Source: Nocardioides eburneiflavus
GTDB taxonomy: Bacteria > Actinomycetota > Actinomycetes > Propionibacteriales > Nocardioidaceae
Assembly: GCF_004785795.1 (NCBI RefSeq)
Contig: NZ_SRRO01000001.1
Span: forward strand, 1,116,001 to 1,180,000
Direction: 5' to 3'
DNA: 64,000 nucleotides
The notes under the pieces were generated by a model, which had not been told where the DNA came from, made no database searches, and saw only the letters and a program-made list of their open reading frames with translations. Shown here piece after piece: positions 9,983 to 18,664 of this stretch (positions within the stretch are counted from its first letter, which is position 1; the number at the start of each line of letters is the position of its first letter). The position numbers and the translations under genes are program-made.

Positions 9983-10813
9983 TTGCTCGCGCGCGCCCAC
10001 GCCATCGCCGTCTCGATGCTCGTGCCGCTGGTCCTGTCCCTGCTCGCGACGACCGGCGCACCGGCCTCGGCAGGCATCGCCGGCGGCGACACCGTCGACT
10101 CCGACCCGGCCCCGACCTGGGGGTGGGAGAGCGTCTTCCGCGATGACTTCGAGGGGGTTGCCGGCGCGTGGCCCGAGCAGTGGCACGCCATCCCCGGCTG
10201 GAGCCCGGCAGCCCAGAACGGCCTCGGCCAGCTCGACGTCGGGCGGCTCTCCCAGCTCCGCACCAACCTGGGGTGGACGCTGCCCGCGGGCACCCAGGTG
10301 CGGGTCAGCGCCAGCATCCTGATGCCCGACACCGGCAGCAACTACGCCGCGTTGTGGATGCAGCACCCCAGCGCGACCGATCCCCGCGAGATCGACGTCA
10401 TCGAGAGCTACGGCCCGCAGAAGCCGACGGGCGCCCAGCTCGGGTCGCACATCTGCTACGACCTGGTCGACGACAGCGTCGACGGTGCGTGCGCGGCCGC
10501 GGGGATGCCGTCCGACCTGGTGCCGGTCGGCCACCTGTTCGCCGAGGGCCTCAAGCCGTGGCAGGCCTACTGGCACTACCAGGCCGAGTTCACCATCGGC
10601 GGCGACACGGTGACCTACACCGCCGTCGACGCCTTCGGCAACCAGGTCTACTCCCTCACCTCGACCCCCGACCTCCGTCGCGTGCCGGGCAACGTCACCC
10701 CGCTTCACCTGCGGCTCTCCAACAAGGACGTGCTGCCCCAGCACGCCGTCGCCGGCGGCGAGCGGCAGGGGATGCTCGTCGACTGGGTGGGCGTCGACGT
10801 CAGGTACCCCTAG
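9983..10813 (+). CDS. secreted glycoside hydrolase family 16-type protein
   Basis: Predicted exported beta-glucanase-like protein of 276 residues. The N-terminus is a signal peptide (LARAHAIAVSMLVPLVLSLLATTGAPASA). The mature part resembles GH16 laminarinase/kappa-carrageenase relatives: a DDFEG...WPEQWHAIPGW opening, SNYAALWMQHP, and the catalytic ExDxxE signature REIDVIES with Glu136 and Glu141 as probable nucleophile and acid/base. The frame is open from 9893, but the TTG at 9983 is chosen because it follows GGGAGG at proper distance and directly begins the signal peptide. The polysaccharide target cannot be told. It stands alone between helR and the PhzE-like gene. Confidence 0.85.
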   Translation: MLARAHAIAVSMLVPLVLSLLATTGAPASAGIAGGDTVDSDPAPTWGWESVFRDDFEGVAGAWPEQWHAIPGWSPAAQNGLGQLDVGRLSQLRTNLGWTLPAGTQVRVSASILMPDTGSNYAALWMQHPSATDPREIDVIESYGPQKPTGAQLGSHICYDLVDDSVDGACAAAGMPSDLVPVGHLFAEGLKPWQAYWHYQAEFTIGGDTVTYTAVDAFGNQVYSLTSTPDLRRVPGNVTPLHLRLSNKDVLPQHAVAGGERQGMLVDWVGVDVRYP

Positions 10814-10872
10814 CCGCCCGACCCGGGCCGGTCGCCCGGCGGACACGCCGCAGGCGGGCGCGCGGACGCCCG

Positions 10873-10878
10873 TAGGGT
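10873..10878 (+). promoter_or_regulatory. -10 element TAGGGT, leaderless start of PhzE-like gene
   Basis: TAGGGT followed by seven bases and the ATG at 10886. It matches actinobacterial TANNNT. Confidence 0.55.
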
Positions 10879-10885
10879 TTCGGCC

Positions 10886-12817
10886 ATGACCGAGATGACG
10901 CCCGTCTCACCTCCCGTGGCCGACCTCCTGGAGCAGATCCAGGGGCACGGCGCGTGGGCGGTCATCCGCCGCAAGGCCTCGCCGACGGCGGGCCTGATCG
11001 GCGGCACGCCGCACGAGGTGGCGTCGCTGCTCGACATCCCGCTCGAGGCGGGGGCCCCCGCGCCGGGCCGCAGCGCCGACCGGCTGGTCGCGGTCCCGTT
11101 CCGCCAGGTGCGCGAGCGCGGGTTCGCCGCCATCGACGACGGCGCCCCGCTGACGGTCGTCGACATCGAGGCCGAGCACGAGGTGTCGGTCGACGACCTG
11201 CTCGCCGCGCTCCCGGACGTACCCGTCGAGCTCGCCGACCGCGGCGGCTTCGCCACCAGCGACGAGGACTACGGCAAGGTCGTCGAGGCGATCATCCGCG
11301 ACGAGATCGGCCAGGGCGAGGGCGCGAACCTCGTGATCGGCCGGCACTACCGCGCCGTCCTCGCCGACTGGGACGCCGCGCGTGCCCTGACCGTCCTGCG
11401 CCGCCTGATGGAGCGCGAGCGCGGCGCGTACTGGACGTTCTGCTTCTACACCGGCGACCGGTTCCTCATCGGCGCCAGTCCCGAGCGGCACGTCTCGGTG
11501 CGGCAGGGCGACGTACGGATGAACCCGATCTCGGGGACGTTCCGGGTCGCGGGCCACGGCGACGAGCTGAAGGACCGCCTCCTCGAGTTCCTCGCCGACG
11601 AGAAGGAGGTCTTCGAGCTCTTCATGGTCGTCGACGAGGAGCTCAAGATGATGTGCGACATCTGCCACGAGGGCGGCCAGGTGCTCGGGCCGTTCCTCAA
11701 GCCGATGACCCACCTGATCCACACCGAGTACCTCCTCGCCGGCCGCTCGGACCGCGACCACCGCGAGATCCTGCGCGACACGATGTTCGCCGCGACCGTG
11801 ACGGGCGCGCCCGTCGAGAACGCCTGCCGGCTGATCGCCGACTACGAGCCCGAGGGTCGCGGCTACTACGGCGCCGCGCTCGCGCTCTTCGGGCGCTCGC
11901 CCGACGGCACGCCGACGATGGACAGCCCGATCCTCATCCGCACCGCCGACGTCTCGCCCGCGGGCGAGCTCAAGGTCACCGCCGGGGCCACGCTGGTGCG
12001 TGACTCCGACGCGGCGTACGAGGTGGCCGAGACCCGCGCCAAGGCGGGCGGGATCCTGAGCGCCTTCGGGCTGGCGCCGGCGGCGACCTCCGACGGCACC
12101 GACATCGCCGAGCTCGCGCGCGACGAGGACGTCCTGCTCGCGCTGGGCACCCGCAACCAGCGGCTGTCGCGGTTCTGGCTGACCGACCAGGCCGGTGAGC
12201 CCGCCGACCCCGGCCTCGCCGGCAAGCAGGCGGTGATCCTGCACGGCGAGGACGACTTCGTGAACATGCTCGTCCACGTGCTCGGGGTCTTCGGGATGAC
12301 CTCGCGGGTGGTGCGGCACGAGGACTACGCCACTGGCGCCTTCGACGACGCCGACCTCGTCGTCGTCGGTCCGGGCCCGGGCGACCCACGCGAGGGCGAC
12401 CACCCCAAGATCGCGTCCTTCCGCCGGGCGGTCGACGACCTGCTCGCCTCCGGCCAGCCGTTCCTCGCGGTGTGCCTGGGCCACCAGACGCTGTGCGAGC
12501 GCCTCGGCCTCGACCTCGGCTACAAGGACGTCGTCTTCCAGGGCACCCAGTCGCCGGTGCGCCTCGACGGCCGCACCGAGCGGGTCGGCTTCTACAACAC
12601 ATTCGTGGGCCGGGTCCCCGACGGCTACGCCCGGCCCGACGGCACCCTGCCCCACGGACTGCAGGTCGAGGCCGACGAGGCGACGGGCGACATCCACGCC
12701 ATCGTCGGGCCGCACTACCGCGGCATCCAGTTCCACGCCGAGTCGATCCTCACCGAGAACGGCTACGACCTGCTCCATGCGGCGGTCCGCGACCTCCTCA
12801 CTCCCGCCGCTGGTTGA
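10886..12817 (+). CDS. anthranilate synthase family protein, PhzE-like (chorismate-binding domain plus glutamine amidotransferase)
   Basis: Single-chain fusion of 643 residues. Residues 1 to about 410 are a chorismate-utilising (TrpE/PhzE) domain containing FLIGASPERHVSVRQGD and MNPISGTFR; the last 200 or so are a class I glutamine amidotransferase with nucleophile Cys530 in AVCLGHQTLCE and the His-Glu pair in GIQFHAESIL. The NPISGT segment resembles PhzE (chorismate to 2-amino-2-deoxyisochorismate) more than standard TrpE, but an anthranilate synthase role remains possible. No other phenazine or tryptophan gene is nearby. TAGGGT seven bases before the ATG suggests leaderless transcription. 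The TGA stop falls inside an interspersed palindromic repeat. Confidence 0.88.
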   Translation: MTEMTPVSPPVADLLEQIQGHGAWAVIRRKASPTAGLIGGTPHEVASLLDIPLEAGAPAPGRSADRLVAVPFRQVRERGFAAIDDGAPLTVVDIEAEHEVSVDDLLAALPDVPVELADRGGFATSDEDYGKVVEAIIRDEIGQGEGANLVIGRHYRAVLADWDAARALTVLRRLMERERGAYWTFCFYTGDRFLIGASPERHVSVRQGDVRMNPISGTFRVAGHGDELKDRLLEFLADEKEVFELFMVVDEELKMMCDICHEGGQVLGPFLKPMTHLIHTEYLLAGRSDRDHREILRDTMFAATVTGAPVENACRLIADYEPEGRGYYGAALALFGRSPDGTPTMDSPILIRTADVSPAGELKVTAGATLVRDSDAAYEVAETRAKAGGILSAFGLAPAATSDGTDIAELARDEDVLLALGTRNQRLSRFWLTDQAGEPADPGLAGKQAVILHGEDDFVNMLVHVLGVFGMTSRVVRHEDYATGAFDDADLVVVGPGPGDPREGDHPKIASFRRAVDDLLASGQPFLAVCLGHQTLCERLGLDLGYKDVVFQGTQSPVRLDGRTERVGFYNTFVGRVPDGYARPDGTLPHGLQVEADEATGDIHAIVGPHYRGIQFHAESILTENGYDLLHAAVRDLLTPAAG

Positions 12818-12865
12818 GCAGGGCGAGGAACGAGACACGCTCGCTGCACCCGTTGCTCGACCAGC
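12809..12865. repeat. interspersed intergenic palindrome
   Basis: Arms GCTGGTTGAGCA (12809-12820) and TGCTCGACCAGC (12854-12865). The stop codon of the PhzE-like gene lies inside the left arm. Confidence 0.65.
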
Positions 12866-12988
12866 GACCAGCATGCACTAAAGTCGAGTGAGGCGCTCGA
12901 CAATGAGGTCGTCGGCGTGGGAGGCAACCATCCGGGGTCGTACGGCGTCACCCTAGGTAGCCGAGGGCGGGGACACGACGGGGGAGCA

Positions 12989-14689
12989 GTGCGGAGATTC
13001 AGGGGAGCGGTGGCAGGCGTGTGCCTGCTGGTGCTGACGGCATGCGGCACGAACGGGTCGCCGGGCGGTCCGAGGGGGCCGGACGACGCCGCGCCACCGC
13101 GTACGACGGGCGAGGCGTCCGCGGTCGGCGACCTCGAGCCCGCGGCGGCGCGGGCCAAGCGGCCCAGCATCGTCGTGGTGGTGCTCGACGACTTCTCGAT
13201 GGACCTCGTGCAGACCATGCGGTCGGTGCAGCGGATGCGGCGGACGGGGGCGAGCTATCCGCACTCCTTCGTGACCGACTCGCTGTGCTGCGTGTCGCGA
13301 TCGAGCTTCTTCACCGGGCAGTACCCCCACCAGACCGGGGTGCGCACCAACACCTCCAACCGCGGCACGTCGAGGCTCGGCGGCTGGCCGGCGTACGACA
13401 CCAACGGCAACCCGGAGCGGGCCTTCAACGTCCGGCTCCAGCAGGCGGGCTACCACACCGGCTTCGTCGGCAAGTTCCTCAACGAGTACGAGTGGTCCCC
13501 GGGGCGCGCCCTGCCGCCGGTGGTGCCGGGCTGGACGACCTTCCACACGGTCTTCGGCTCCGCCTACGACGGCTGGGACTTCGCCAGCACCACGCTCGAC
13601 GGTCAGCGGATGCGGCTCGTGCAGCACCCCGCACCGCCCGCGAGCGCGAGCAACGCCGCCAAGGACGAGGCCTACGCGGGGACGGTCATCGGCGACCTCG
13701 CGATGGACTTCGTCACGGCCAACGAGGCCTCCGACGCGCCCTACTTCCTCGAGGTCTCGCTCTACGCGCCGCACAACCGGGTCAACCCCGAGCCGCACTA
13801 CGCCGGTGACCCGCTCTTCCCGCCGATGTTCCGCGACCGCACCGGTCCGCGCAGCTGCGGCCGGGTCGCGTGCCGCAAGCTGACCGTCGACGACCTTCCC
13901 GGCTTCGCCGACCCGCGCCGCGACAACCGCCCTCGCCGGGCCAACGGCAAGCCGGCCCGCGCCTGGAACACCGTGCGTACGCTCCCGGCGGCCACCGCCG
14001 TGCGCGACCTGCGCGACCGGGCGCGGATGGCGCAGTCGGCCGACCGGCTCGTCTCGCGCATCCTGCGCACGGTCGGTCCCAACACCTATGTCGTGCTCAC
14101 CTCCGACAACGGTTTCCACCTCGGGCAGAACGGCCTGGGCCGCGGCAAGGGGACGCCCTACGACACCGACGTCCGGGTGCCGCTGCTCGTGACCGGTCCG
14201 GGCGTCGTGCCGGGCACACGCCGCGAGGTCACCAGCAACATCGACCTCGCGCCGACCTTCGAGGAGCTCGCCGGGCTGCCGCCCGCGCCCTACCGCAGCG
14301 GGCTCTCGCTGGTGCCGACCCTGACCCGGCCCGCGCTGGTGCGCCAGTCGTACGCCTTCCTCGAGCACACCCAGCAGACGCTCACCGGCAACGACCCGGA
14401 CGCCGCCTTCACGGGGCCGGAGCTCGACCGGATCCCGTCGTTCACGGCCGTGCGCAGCCGGACGGCGCTGCTGGCGCGCTTCGACCTCGACCCGCGGCGC
14501 GGCCGGGTGCAGTGGGGCTACGAGTTCTACTCCTACCGCAAGAAGCGGTTCGAGGAGCGCAACAGCTTCGCTGCCAAGGGGCGGCGCGACGAGGTGGCGG
14601 CGCTGATGGCCAAGCTCGTCGCCTTCGACGGCTGCCGGGAGTCCGGGGACCAGCCGGTGTCGCCGGCGTGCCTGTCGCTGCGCCAGTAG
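12989..14689 (+). CDS. sulfatase-family lipoprotein
   Basis: Exported lipoprotein of 566 residues with signal and lipobox CLLVLTACGTNG. The alkaline-phosphatase-fold sulfatase domain starts with the metal-binding segment SIVVVVLDDFSMD, then SLCCVSRSSFFTGQYPHQTGV, which occupies the place of the formylglycine motif CxPxR. Here it reads CCVSR, with Val for the usual Pro. Later metal ligands are in VVLTSDNGFHLGQNGLGRGKGTPYDTDVRVPL. Relatives hydrolyse sulfate esters or act as phosphonate/phosphate hydrolases; no substrate is implied here. The start is the GTG at 12989, preceded by GGGGGA; the frame is open from 12917, but this GTG gives a proper signal peptide. No anaerobic or FGE-type maturase is in the window. 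Confidence 0.87.
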   Translation: MRRFRGAVAGVCLLVLTACGTNGSPGGPRGPDDAAPPRTTGEASAVGDLEPAAARAKRPSIVVVVLDDFSMDLVQTMRSVQRMRRTGASYPHSFVTDSLCCVSRSSFFTGQYPHQTGVRTNTSNRGTSRLGGWPAYDTNGNPERAFNVRLQQAGYHTGFVGKFLNEYEWSPGRALPPVVPGWTTFHTVFGSAYDGWDFASTTLDGQRMRLVQHPAPPASASNAAKDEAYAGTVIGDLAMDFVTANEASDAPYFLEVSLYAPHNRVNPEPHYAGDPLFPPMFRDRTGPRSCGRVACRKLTVDDLPGFADPRRDNRPRRANGKPARAWNTVRTLPAATAVRDLRDRARMAQSADRLVSRILRTVGPNTYVVLTSDNGFHLGQNGLGRGKGTPYDTDVRVPLLVTGPGVVPGTRREVTSNIDLAPTFEELAGLPPAPYRSGLSLVPTLTRPALVRQSYAFLEHTQQTLTGNDPDAAFTGPELDRIPSFTAVRSRTALLARFDLDPRRGRVQWGYEFYSYRKKRFEERNSFAAKGRRDEVAALMAKLVAFDGCRESGDQPVSPACLSLRQ

Positions 14690-14692
14690 CAC

Positions 14693-14698
14693 TAGGGT
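14693..14698 (+). promoter_or_regulatory. -10 element TAGGGT, leaderless start of pabA
   Basis: TAGGGT, six-base spacer, GTG at 14705, directly after the sulfatase stop codon. Confidence 0.6.
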
Positions 14699-14704
14699 CG
14701 GCGC

Positions 14705-15265
14705 GTGACGCCGGACGTGATCGTGGTGGACCACCACGACTCCTACACGTGGAACCTGGTCCACCTCGTCGCCGCGGTGACGGGGGTGCTGCCACGCGTG
14801 GTGCAGCACGACGAGGTGTCGCCGGACGACGTGCTGCGGCACTCGCACGTCGTGCTGTCGCCGGGCCCGGGTACCCCGGACTCCCCGGCCGACTTCTCCG
14901 TCGGCACCGCCGTGCTGCGCGACGGCTCACGCCCCGTGCTCGGCGTGTGCCTGGGGATGCAGGGCCTGGTGGCGGCGTACGGCGGGACGGTGTCGCGCCT
15001 GCGCCCGGCGCACGGCGAGGTCGCCTCGATCAGCCACGACGGCGCCGGGGTCTTCGCCGGTGTGCCGCAGGGGTTCGCGGCGGTGCGCTACCACTCGCTC
15101 GGCGCGGTGGAGCTGCCCGCCGAGGTGGTGGCGACCGCGTGGAGCGAGGACGGCGTGGTGATGGGGGTGCGGCACGTCGACCGACCGCTCGAGGGCGTGC
15201 AGTTCCACCCCGAGTCGATCCTGTCGGAGCACGGCGCGGCTCTCGTCAGGAACTTCCTCTCATGA
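14705..15265 (+). CDS. pabA: aminodeoxychorismate synthase glutamine amidotransferase (PabA)
   Basis: Class I glutamine amidotransferase of 186 residues supplying ammonia to PabB for 4-amino-4-deoxychorismate, on the way to p-aminobenzoate and folate. Visible motifs are VVDHHDSYTWNLVHL, the nucleophile-elbow LGVCLGMQG and the catalytic GVQFHPESILSEHG. The start is a GTG six bases after TAGGGT, so transcription is probably leaderless even though the preceding sulfatase ends only 15 bp upstream. The stop overlaps the start of the synthase subunit gene as ATGA, which supports a PabA/PabB pair rather than TrpG. Confidence 0.9.
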   Translation: MTPDVIVVDHHDSYTWNLVHLVAAVTGVLPRVVQHDEVSPDDVLRHSHVVLSPGPGTPDSPADFSVGTAVLRDGSRPVLGVCLGMQGLVAAYGGTVSRLRPAHGEVASISHDGAGVFAGVPQGFAAVRYHSLGAVELPAEVVATAWSEDGVVMGVRHVDRPLEGVQFHPESILSEHGAALVRNFLS

Positions 15266-16527
15266 CCGCTCCCGACCCGGTCTCCTTCTTCCGCGACGTG
15301 GCCTCGCGCCACGCACGATGCTTCTGGCTCGACGGCGGCGGCGCGCGCGAGTGGTCGGGGCGCCGCTCGATCATCGGCTGGCTCGACGAGGACGACGCCT
15401 CCCTGTCCTGGTCGGCCGCGCGGCGCGTGGTGACCCTGCACGAGGCCGGGTCCGCGCGCGTCGTGGGGGACGACGTCTTCGCGGTGCTCGAGGAGCGGAT
15501 CTCCGCGGGCGAGCAGTGGTTCGGCTATCTCGGGTACGCCTCGCGCACCGACCTGCCCGCCGCCCCCGACGCGTTCCTGCCCGACGCGGTCTGGATGCGG
15601 CCGCGGGAGGTGCGGGTGTTCGAGCACGCGGCGGAGCCCTCCGGGGACTCCCCGCTCGAGCGGGGAGTCCGCCACCTGGAGGGGGGTGCAACCGCCTCGG
15701 AGAGTCAGACTTCCCCGCCACGTGCGTACGCCGCCGCCTTCGCACGCGTCCAGGAGCACCTCCACGCCGGCAACTCCTACGAGGTCAACCTCACCCACCG
15801 GCTCGCCCGCACGTCCGACCTCGACCCGGTGACGGCGTACCTCCGGCTCCGCGAGCTCAACCCCGCGCCGTACAGCGGGTTCCTCCAGCACGACGTCGCC
15901 GGTGCGCGCGCGTGGCTGCTGTCGAGCTCGCCGGAGCGGTACGCGCTGGTCACCGCCGACCGCCACCTCGAGACCAAGCCGATCAAGGGCACCACCCCCC
16001 GCGGGCGCACGCCCGAGGAGGACGATGCGCAGCGCGAGCGGCTGGCGCGCGAGCCCAAGACCCGCGCGGAGAACCTGATGATCGTCGACCTGCTCCGCAA
16101 CGACCTGTCGCTGGTGTGCGACGTCGGGTCGGTCGAGGTGCCGGCGCTCATGCAGGTCGAGACGTACGAGTCGGTGCACCAGCTCGTCTCCACCGTCCGC
16201 GGCCGGCTGCGCGACGACGTGTCGACGGTGGGGGCCCTCCGGGCGCTGTTCCCCGCGGGCTCGATGACGGGTGCGCCCAAGCTGCGCACGATGGAGGTGA
16301 TCGAGGAGGTCGAGGCGTCCCCGCGCGGGGCGTACGCCGGCGCGTTCGGGTGGATCAGCGGCGACGGCCCGGCAGACCTCGGGGTCGTCATCCGCTCGCT
16401 GATGACCGACGGCAGCGGCACCTGGATCCTCGGCACGGGCGGTGGCATCACCGTGAAGTCCGAGGTCGCCGAGGAGTGGGCCGAGTCGGAGTGGAAGGCC
16501 GAGCGGCTGCTGCGCGTCTTCGTCTAG
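15262..16527 (+). CDS. pabB: aminodeoxychorismate synthase component I (PabB)
   Basis: Chorismate-binding enzyme of 421 residues that aminates chorismate together with PabA. The C-terminal two-thirds are conserved: HAGNSYEVNLTHRL, LLSSSPERYALV, ETKPIKGTTPRG, SVHQLVSTVRGRL, FPAGSMTGAPKLRTM and ILGTGGGITVKSE. The N-terminal third is short. Between about residues 125 and 152 is an unusual Ser/Pro/Gly-rich insert whose DNA carries a perfect 26-bp palindrome at 15645-15670, separating EVRVFEHAAEP from RAYAAAFARVQEHL. The stop codon overlaps that of the convergent sensor kinase within CTAG (16524-16527). ATGA coupling to pabA upstream. Confidence 0.91.
   Translation: MTAPDPVSFFRDVASRHARCFWLDGGGAREWSGRRSIIGWLDEDDASLSWSAARRVVTLHEAGSARVVGDDVFAVLEERISAGEQWFGYLGYASRTDLPAAPDAFLPDAVWMRPREVRVFEHAAEPSGDSPLERGVRHLEGGATASESQTSPPRAYAAAFARVQEHLHAGNSYEVNLTHRLARTSDLDPVTAYLRLRELNPAPYSGFLQHDVAGARAWLLSSSPERYALVTADRHLETKPIKGTTPRGRTPEEDDAQRERLAREPKTRAENLMIVDLLRNDLSLVCDVGSVEVPALMQVETYESVHQLVSTVRGRLRDDVSTVGALRALFPAGSMTGAPKLRTMEVIEEVEASPRGAYAGAFGWISGDGPADLGVVIRSLMTDGSGTWILGTGGGITVKSEVAEEWAESEWKAERLLRVFV
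15645..15670. repeat. 26-bp perfect palindrome inside pabB
   Basis: GGACTCCCCGCTC followed immediately by its reverse complement GAGCGGGGAGTCC. It encodes part of the residue 125-152 insert of PabB. Confidence 0.8.
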
Positions 16528-17933
16528 GCCGACGGCGCGTCGGCCCGGGCGCCGGGCACCCACAGGGAGAAGCGCGCCCCGCCGCCCGGCGCCTCGGAGA
16601 CCTGGACCTGCCCGCCGTGTCGGTCGACGACCTGCCGCACGATGGCCAGGCCGAGGCCCGAGCCGGGCATCGCGCGGGACTCCTCGGCGCGGTAGAAGCG
16701 GTCGAAGACGTGCGGGCGGTCGGCCTCGGCGACGCCGCTGCCCTGGTCGTCGACGGTCAGCACGCCACCGGTCAGGCGCACGGTGACGGTGCCGTCGGTG
16801 GGGCTCCACTTGGCGGCGTTGTCGAGCAGGTTGGTCACCGCGCGCTCGAGGCTGTTGGCGTCGCCCACCACCGGCCAGGCGTCGAGCGCGACGTCGAAGG
16901 CGACCCCGTGGGCGCGGCGGCGTACGCGCGTGACCGCCCGCTCGACCACCTCGGCGAGGTCGACCTGCGCGACCACGTGGGTGGTCGGCTCGTCGCGGGC
17001 GAGCTCGACGAGGTCGCCGACGAGGGCGCTGAGCTCCTCGATCTGGCCGCGGACGTCGTCGAGCAGCTCGAGCCGCGCGTCGGTGGGGAGGGCGGTGTTG
17101 CCCTCGGCCTGGCGCAGCAGGTCGAGGTTGGTGCGCAGCGAGGTGAGGGGCGTACGCAGCTCGTGGCTCGCGTCGGCGACCAGCCGCCGCTGCCGGTCGC
17201 GGGAGGCCCCGAGGGCGAGCAGCATCTGGTTGAAGGCGGTCGCGAGACGCGCGACCTCGTCGTCGCCCTCGACCCGCAGGGGCGTGAGGTCCTCGGTCAC
17301 CGCGATGCGCTCCACCGCGGTGGTGAGGCGGCGTACGGGTCTGAGCCCGTTCTTGGCGACCAGCCAGCCGGCCAGCAGCGCGGCGAGCACGCCGAGCGCG
17401 CCGAAGACGAAGAGCACGCCGCCGAGTTTCTCCAGCGTCCGGTCGTTGGGCGCGAGGGGCTGGGCGAGGATCAGCGCGGCGCCGTCGTTGGCCTGCACGG
17501 TCGCCACGCGGAACCGTTCGCCCTCGGTCGTGACGAGGGTGCGTACGGAGGACTCGCGCCGACCGGTCGCCACCTCGTACTCGGGGCGCCCGAGGGTGAG
17601 GCTCGGGACGTCGTCCCCGGTCACCACGCGGCCCTCGGCGGTGACGAAGATGATCCGCACGTCGGCAGCGCCGAGCACCCACGCGGGCACGCCGTCGGCG
17701 GTGATCCGCGACAGCGTGGTGAAGGCGGTGGCCTTGTGCGCACGGTTGAGCAGCGACTGGTCGAGCGAGCTCATCATCTGCTGGCGCATCACGACGAACG
17801 CGGTGAAGGCCATGGCCGCGATGGACAGGCCGAGCACGATGGTGGTGAGGACGGCGACCCGCGACGCCAGCGACCGGCGGTAGTGCCAGCGCCCGTCGGG
17901 CCAGGCGGGGGCCGACCGCGCGGCGGTGGTCAT
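16524..17933 (-). CDS. sensor histidine kinase, MprB-like
   Basis: Membrane sensor kinase of 469 residues. There are two transmembrane helices (about 25-48 and 172-194) around an extracytoplasmic sensor region of some 125 residues, then HAMP, a HisKA domain with phospho-acceptor in [20 protein letters not shown] (His near 257), and an ATPase domain with [17 protein letters not shown] and [13 protein letters not shown]. It pairs with the response regulator upstream (ATGA overlap at 17930-17933). The arrangement, domain order and the box upstream of the pair resemble MprAB of mycobacteria, an envelope-stress system, but this is inference. Its final four bases overlap the end of convergent pabB. 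Confidence 0.92.
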   Translation of the reverse strand: MTTAARSAPAWPDGRWHYRRSLASRVAVLTTIVLGLSIAAMAFTAFVVMRQQMMSSLDQSLLNRAHKATAFTTLSRITADGVPAWVLGAADVRIIFVTAEGRVVTGDDVPSLTLGRPEYEVATGRRESSVRTLVTTEGERFRVATVQANDGAALILAQPLAPNDRTLEKLGGVLFVFGALGVLAALLAGWLVAKNGLRPVRRLTTAVERIAVTEDLTPLRVEGDDEVARLATAFNQMLLALGASRDRQRRLVADASHELRTPLTSLRTNLDLLRQAEGNTALPTDARLELLDDVRGQIEELSALVGDLVELARDEPTTHVVAQVDLAEVVERAVTRVRRRAHGVAFDVALDAWPVVGDANSLERAVTNLLDNAAKWSPTDGTVTVRLTGGVLTVDDQGSGVAEADRPHVFDRFYRAEESRAMPGSGLGLAIVRQVVDRHGGQVQVSEAPGGGARFSLWVPGARADAPSA

Positions 17934-18625
17934 GATTCCTTCAGGACGTACCCGACGCCACGGACGGTCTGGATCAGCCGCGGCTCGCCAGCGGCCTCGG
18001 TCTTGCGGCGCAGGTAGCCGACGTAGACCTCGAGCGAGTTGGCGCTGGTCGGGAAGTCGTAGCCCCAGACCTCCTCCAGGATGAAGGAGCGGTCGAGCAC
18101 GCGGCGCGGGCGGCGCAGGAACATCTCGAGCAGGGTGAACTCGGTGCGGGTCAGCTCGATCGCGCGGCCGCCGCGCGAGACGTCGCGGCTGGCGACGTCC
18201 ATCGTGAGGTCGGCGAAGGACAGCACCTCGCTCTCGCCGTCCTCGTCGGGCACGACGCGGCGCAGCAGCGCCCGCAGGCGGGCCAGCAGCTCCTCCAGCG
18301 CGAACGGCTTGGTGAGGTAGTCGTCGGCGCCGGCGTCGAGGCCCTCGACCCGGTCGCCCACCGCGTCGCGCGCGGTGAGCACCAGCACGGGCACGTCGTT
18401 GCCGGCCGCGCGGAGGGCACGGGTGGTCTCGATCCCGTCGAGGCGCGGCATCATCACGTCGATCACCACGACGTCGGGGTGCTGGGCGCCCACCGCGACC
18501 AGGCCCTCGGCCCCGTCCGCGGCGAGGACGACCTCGTAGCCGTTGAACTCCAGGGACCGGCGCAGAGAATCACGCACCGCCCGGTCGTCGTCCACGACGA
18601 GCACGCGGGGCTTGGAGTCGCTCAC
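17930..18625 (-). CDS. OmpR-family response regulator, MprA-like
   Basis: Two-component response regulator of 231 residues. The receiver domain has acidic pocket VVDDDRAV, phospho-acceptor Asp56 in [11 protein letters not shown], Thr in LTARD and Lys in DYLTKPF; the C-terminal winged-helix DNA-binding domain ends [16 protein letters not shown]. It is cotranscribed with the sensor kinase through an ATGA overlap. The start is GTG at 18625. Twenty bases upstream is TCTCAGGATCACCTCAGGA, two 8-bp direct repeats with a 3-base gap, matching the architecture described for the MprA box, so it may autoregulate. CATCCT six bases before the GTG could be the leaderless -10. Confidence 0.93.
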   Translation of the reverse strand: MSDSKPRVLVVDDDRAVRDSLRRSLEFNGYEVVLAADGAEGLVAVGAQHPDVVVIDVMMPRLDGIETTRALRAAGNDVPVLVLTARDAVGDRVEGLDAGADDYLTKPFALEELLARLRALLRRVVPDEDGESEVLSFADLTMDVASRDVSRGGRAIELTRTEFTLLEMFLRRPRRVLDRSFILEEVWGYDFPTSANSLEVYVGYLRRKTEAAGEPRLIQTVRGVGYVLKES

Positions 18626-18645
18626 GCCGCAAGGATGCCACCGGC

Positions 18646-18664
18646 TCCTGAGGTGATCCTGAGA
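18646..18664 (-). promoter_or_regulatory. MprA-box-like direct repeat upstream of response regulator
   Basis: Minus strand TCTCAGGATCACCTCAGGA: TCTCAGGA and CCTCAGGA separated by TCA. Two 8-bp direct repeats spaced by 3 bp is the layout described for the MprA box. It lies 20 bp before the GTG and abuts the udgX stop. Confidence 0.55.
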
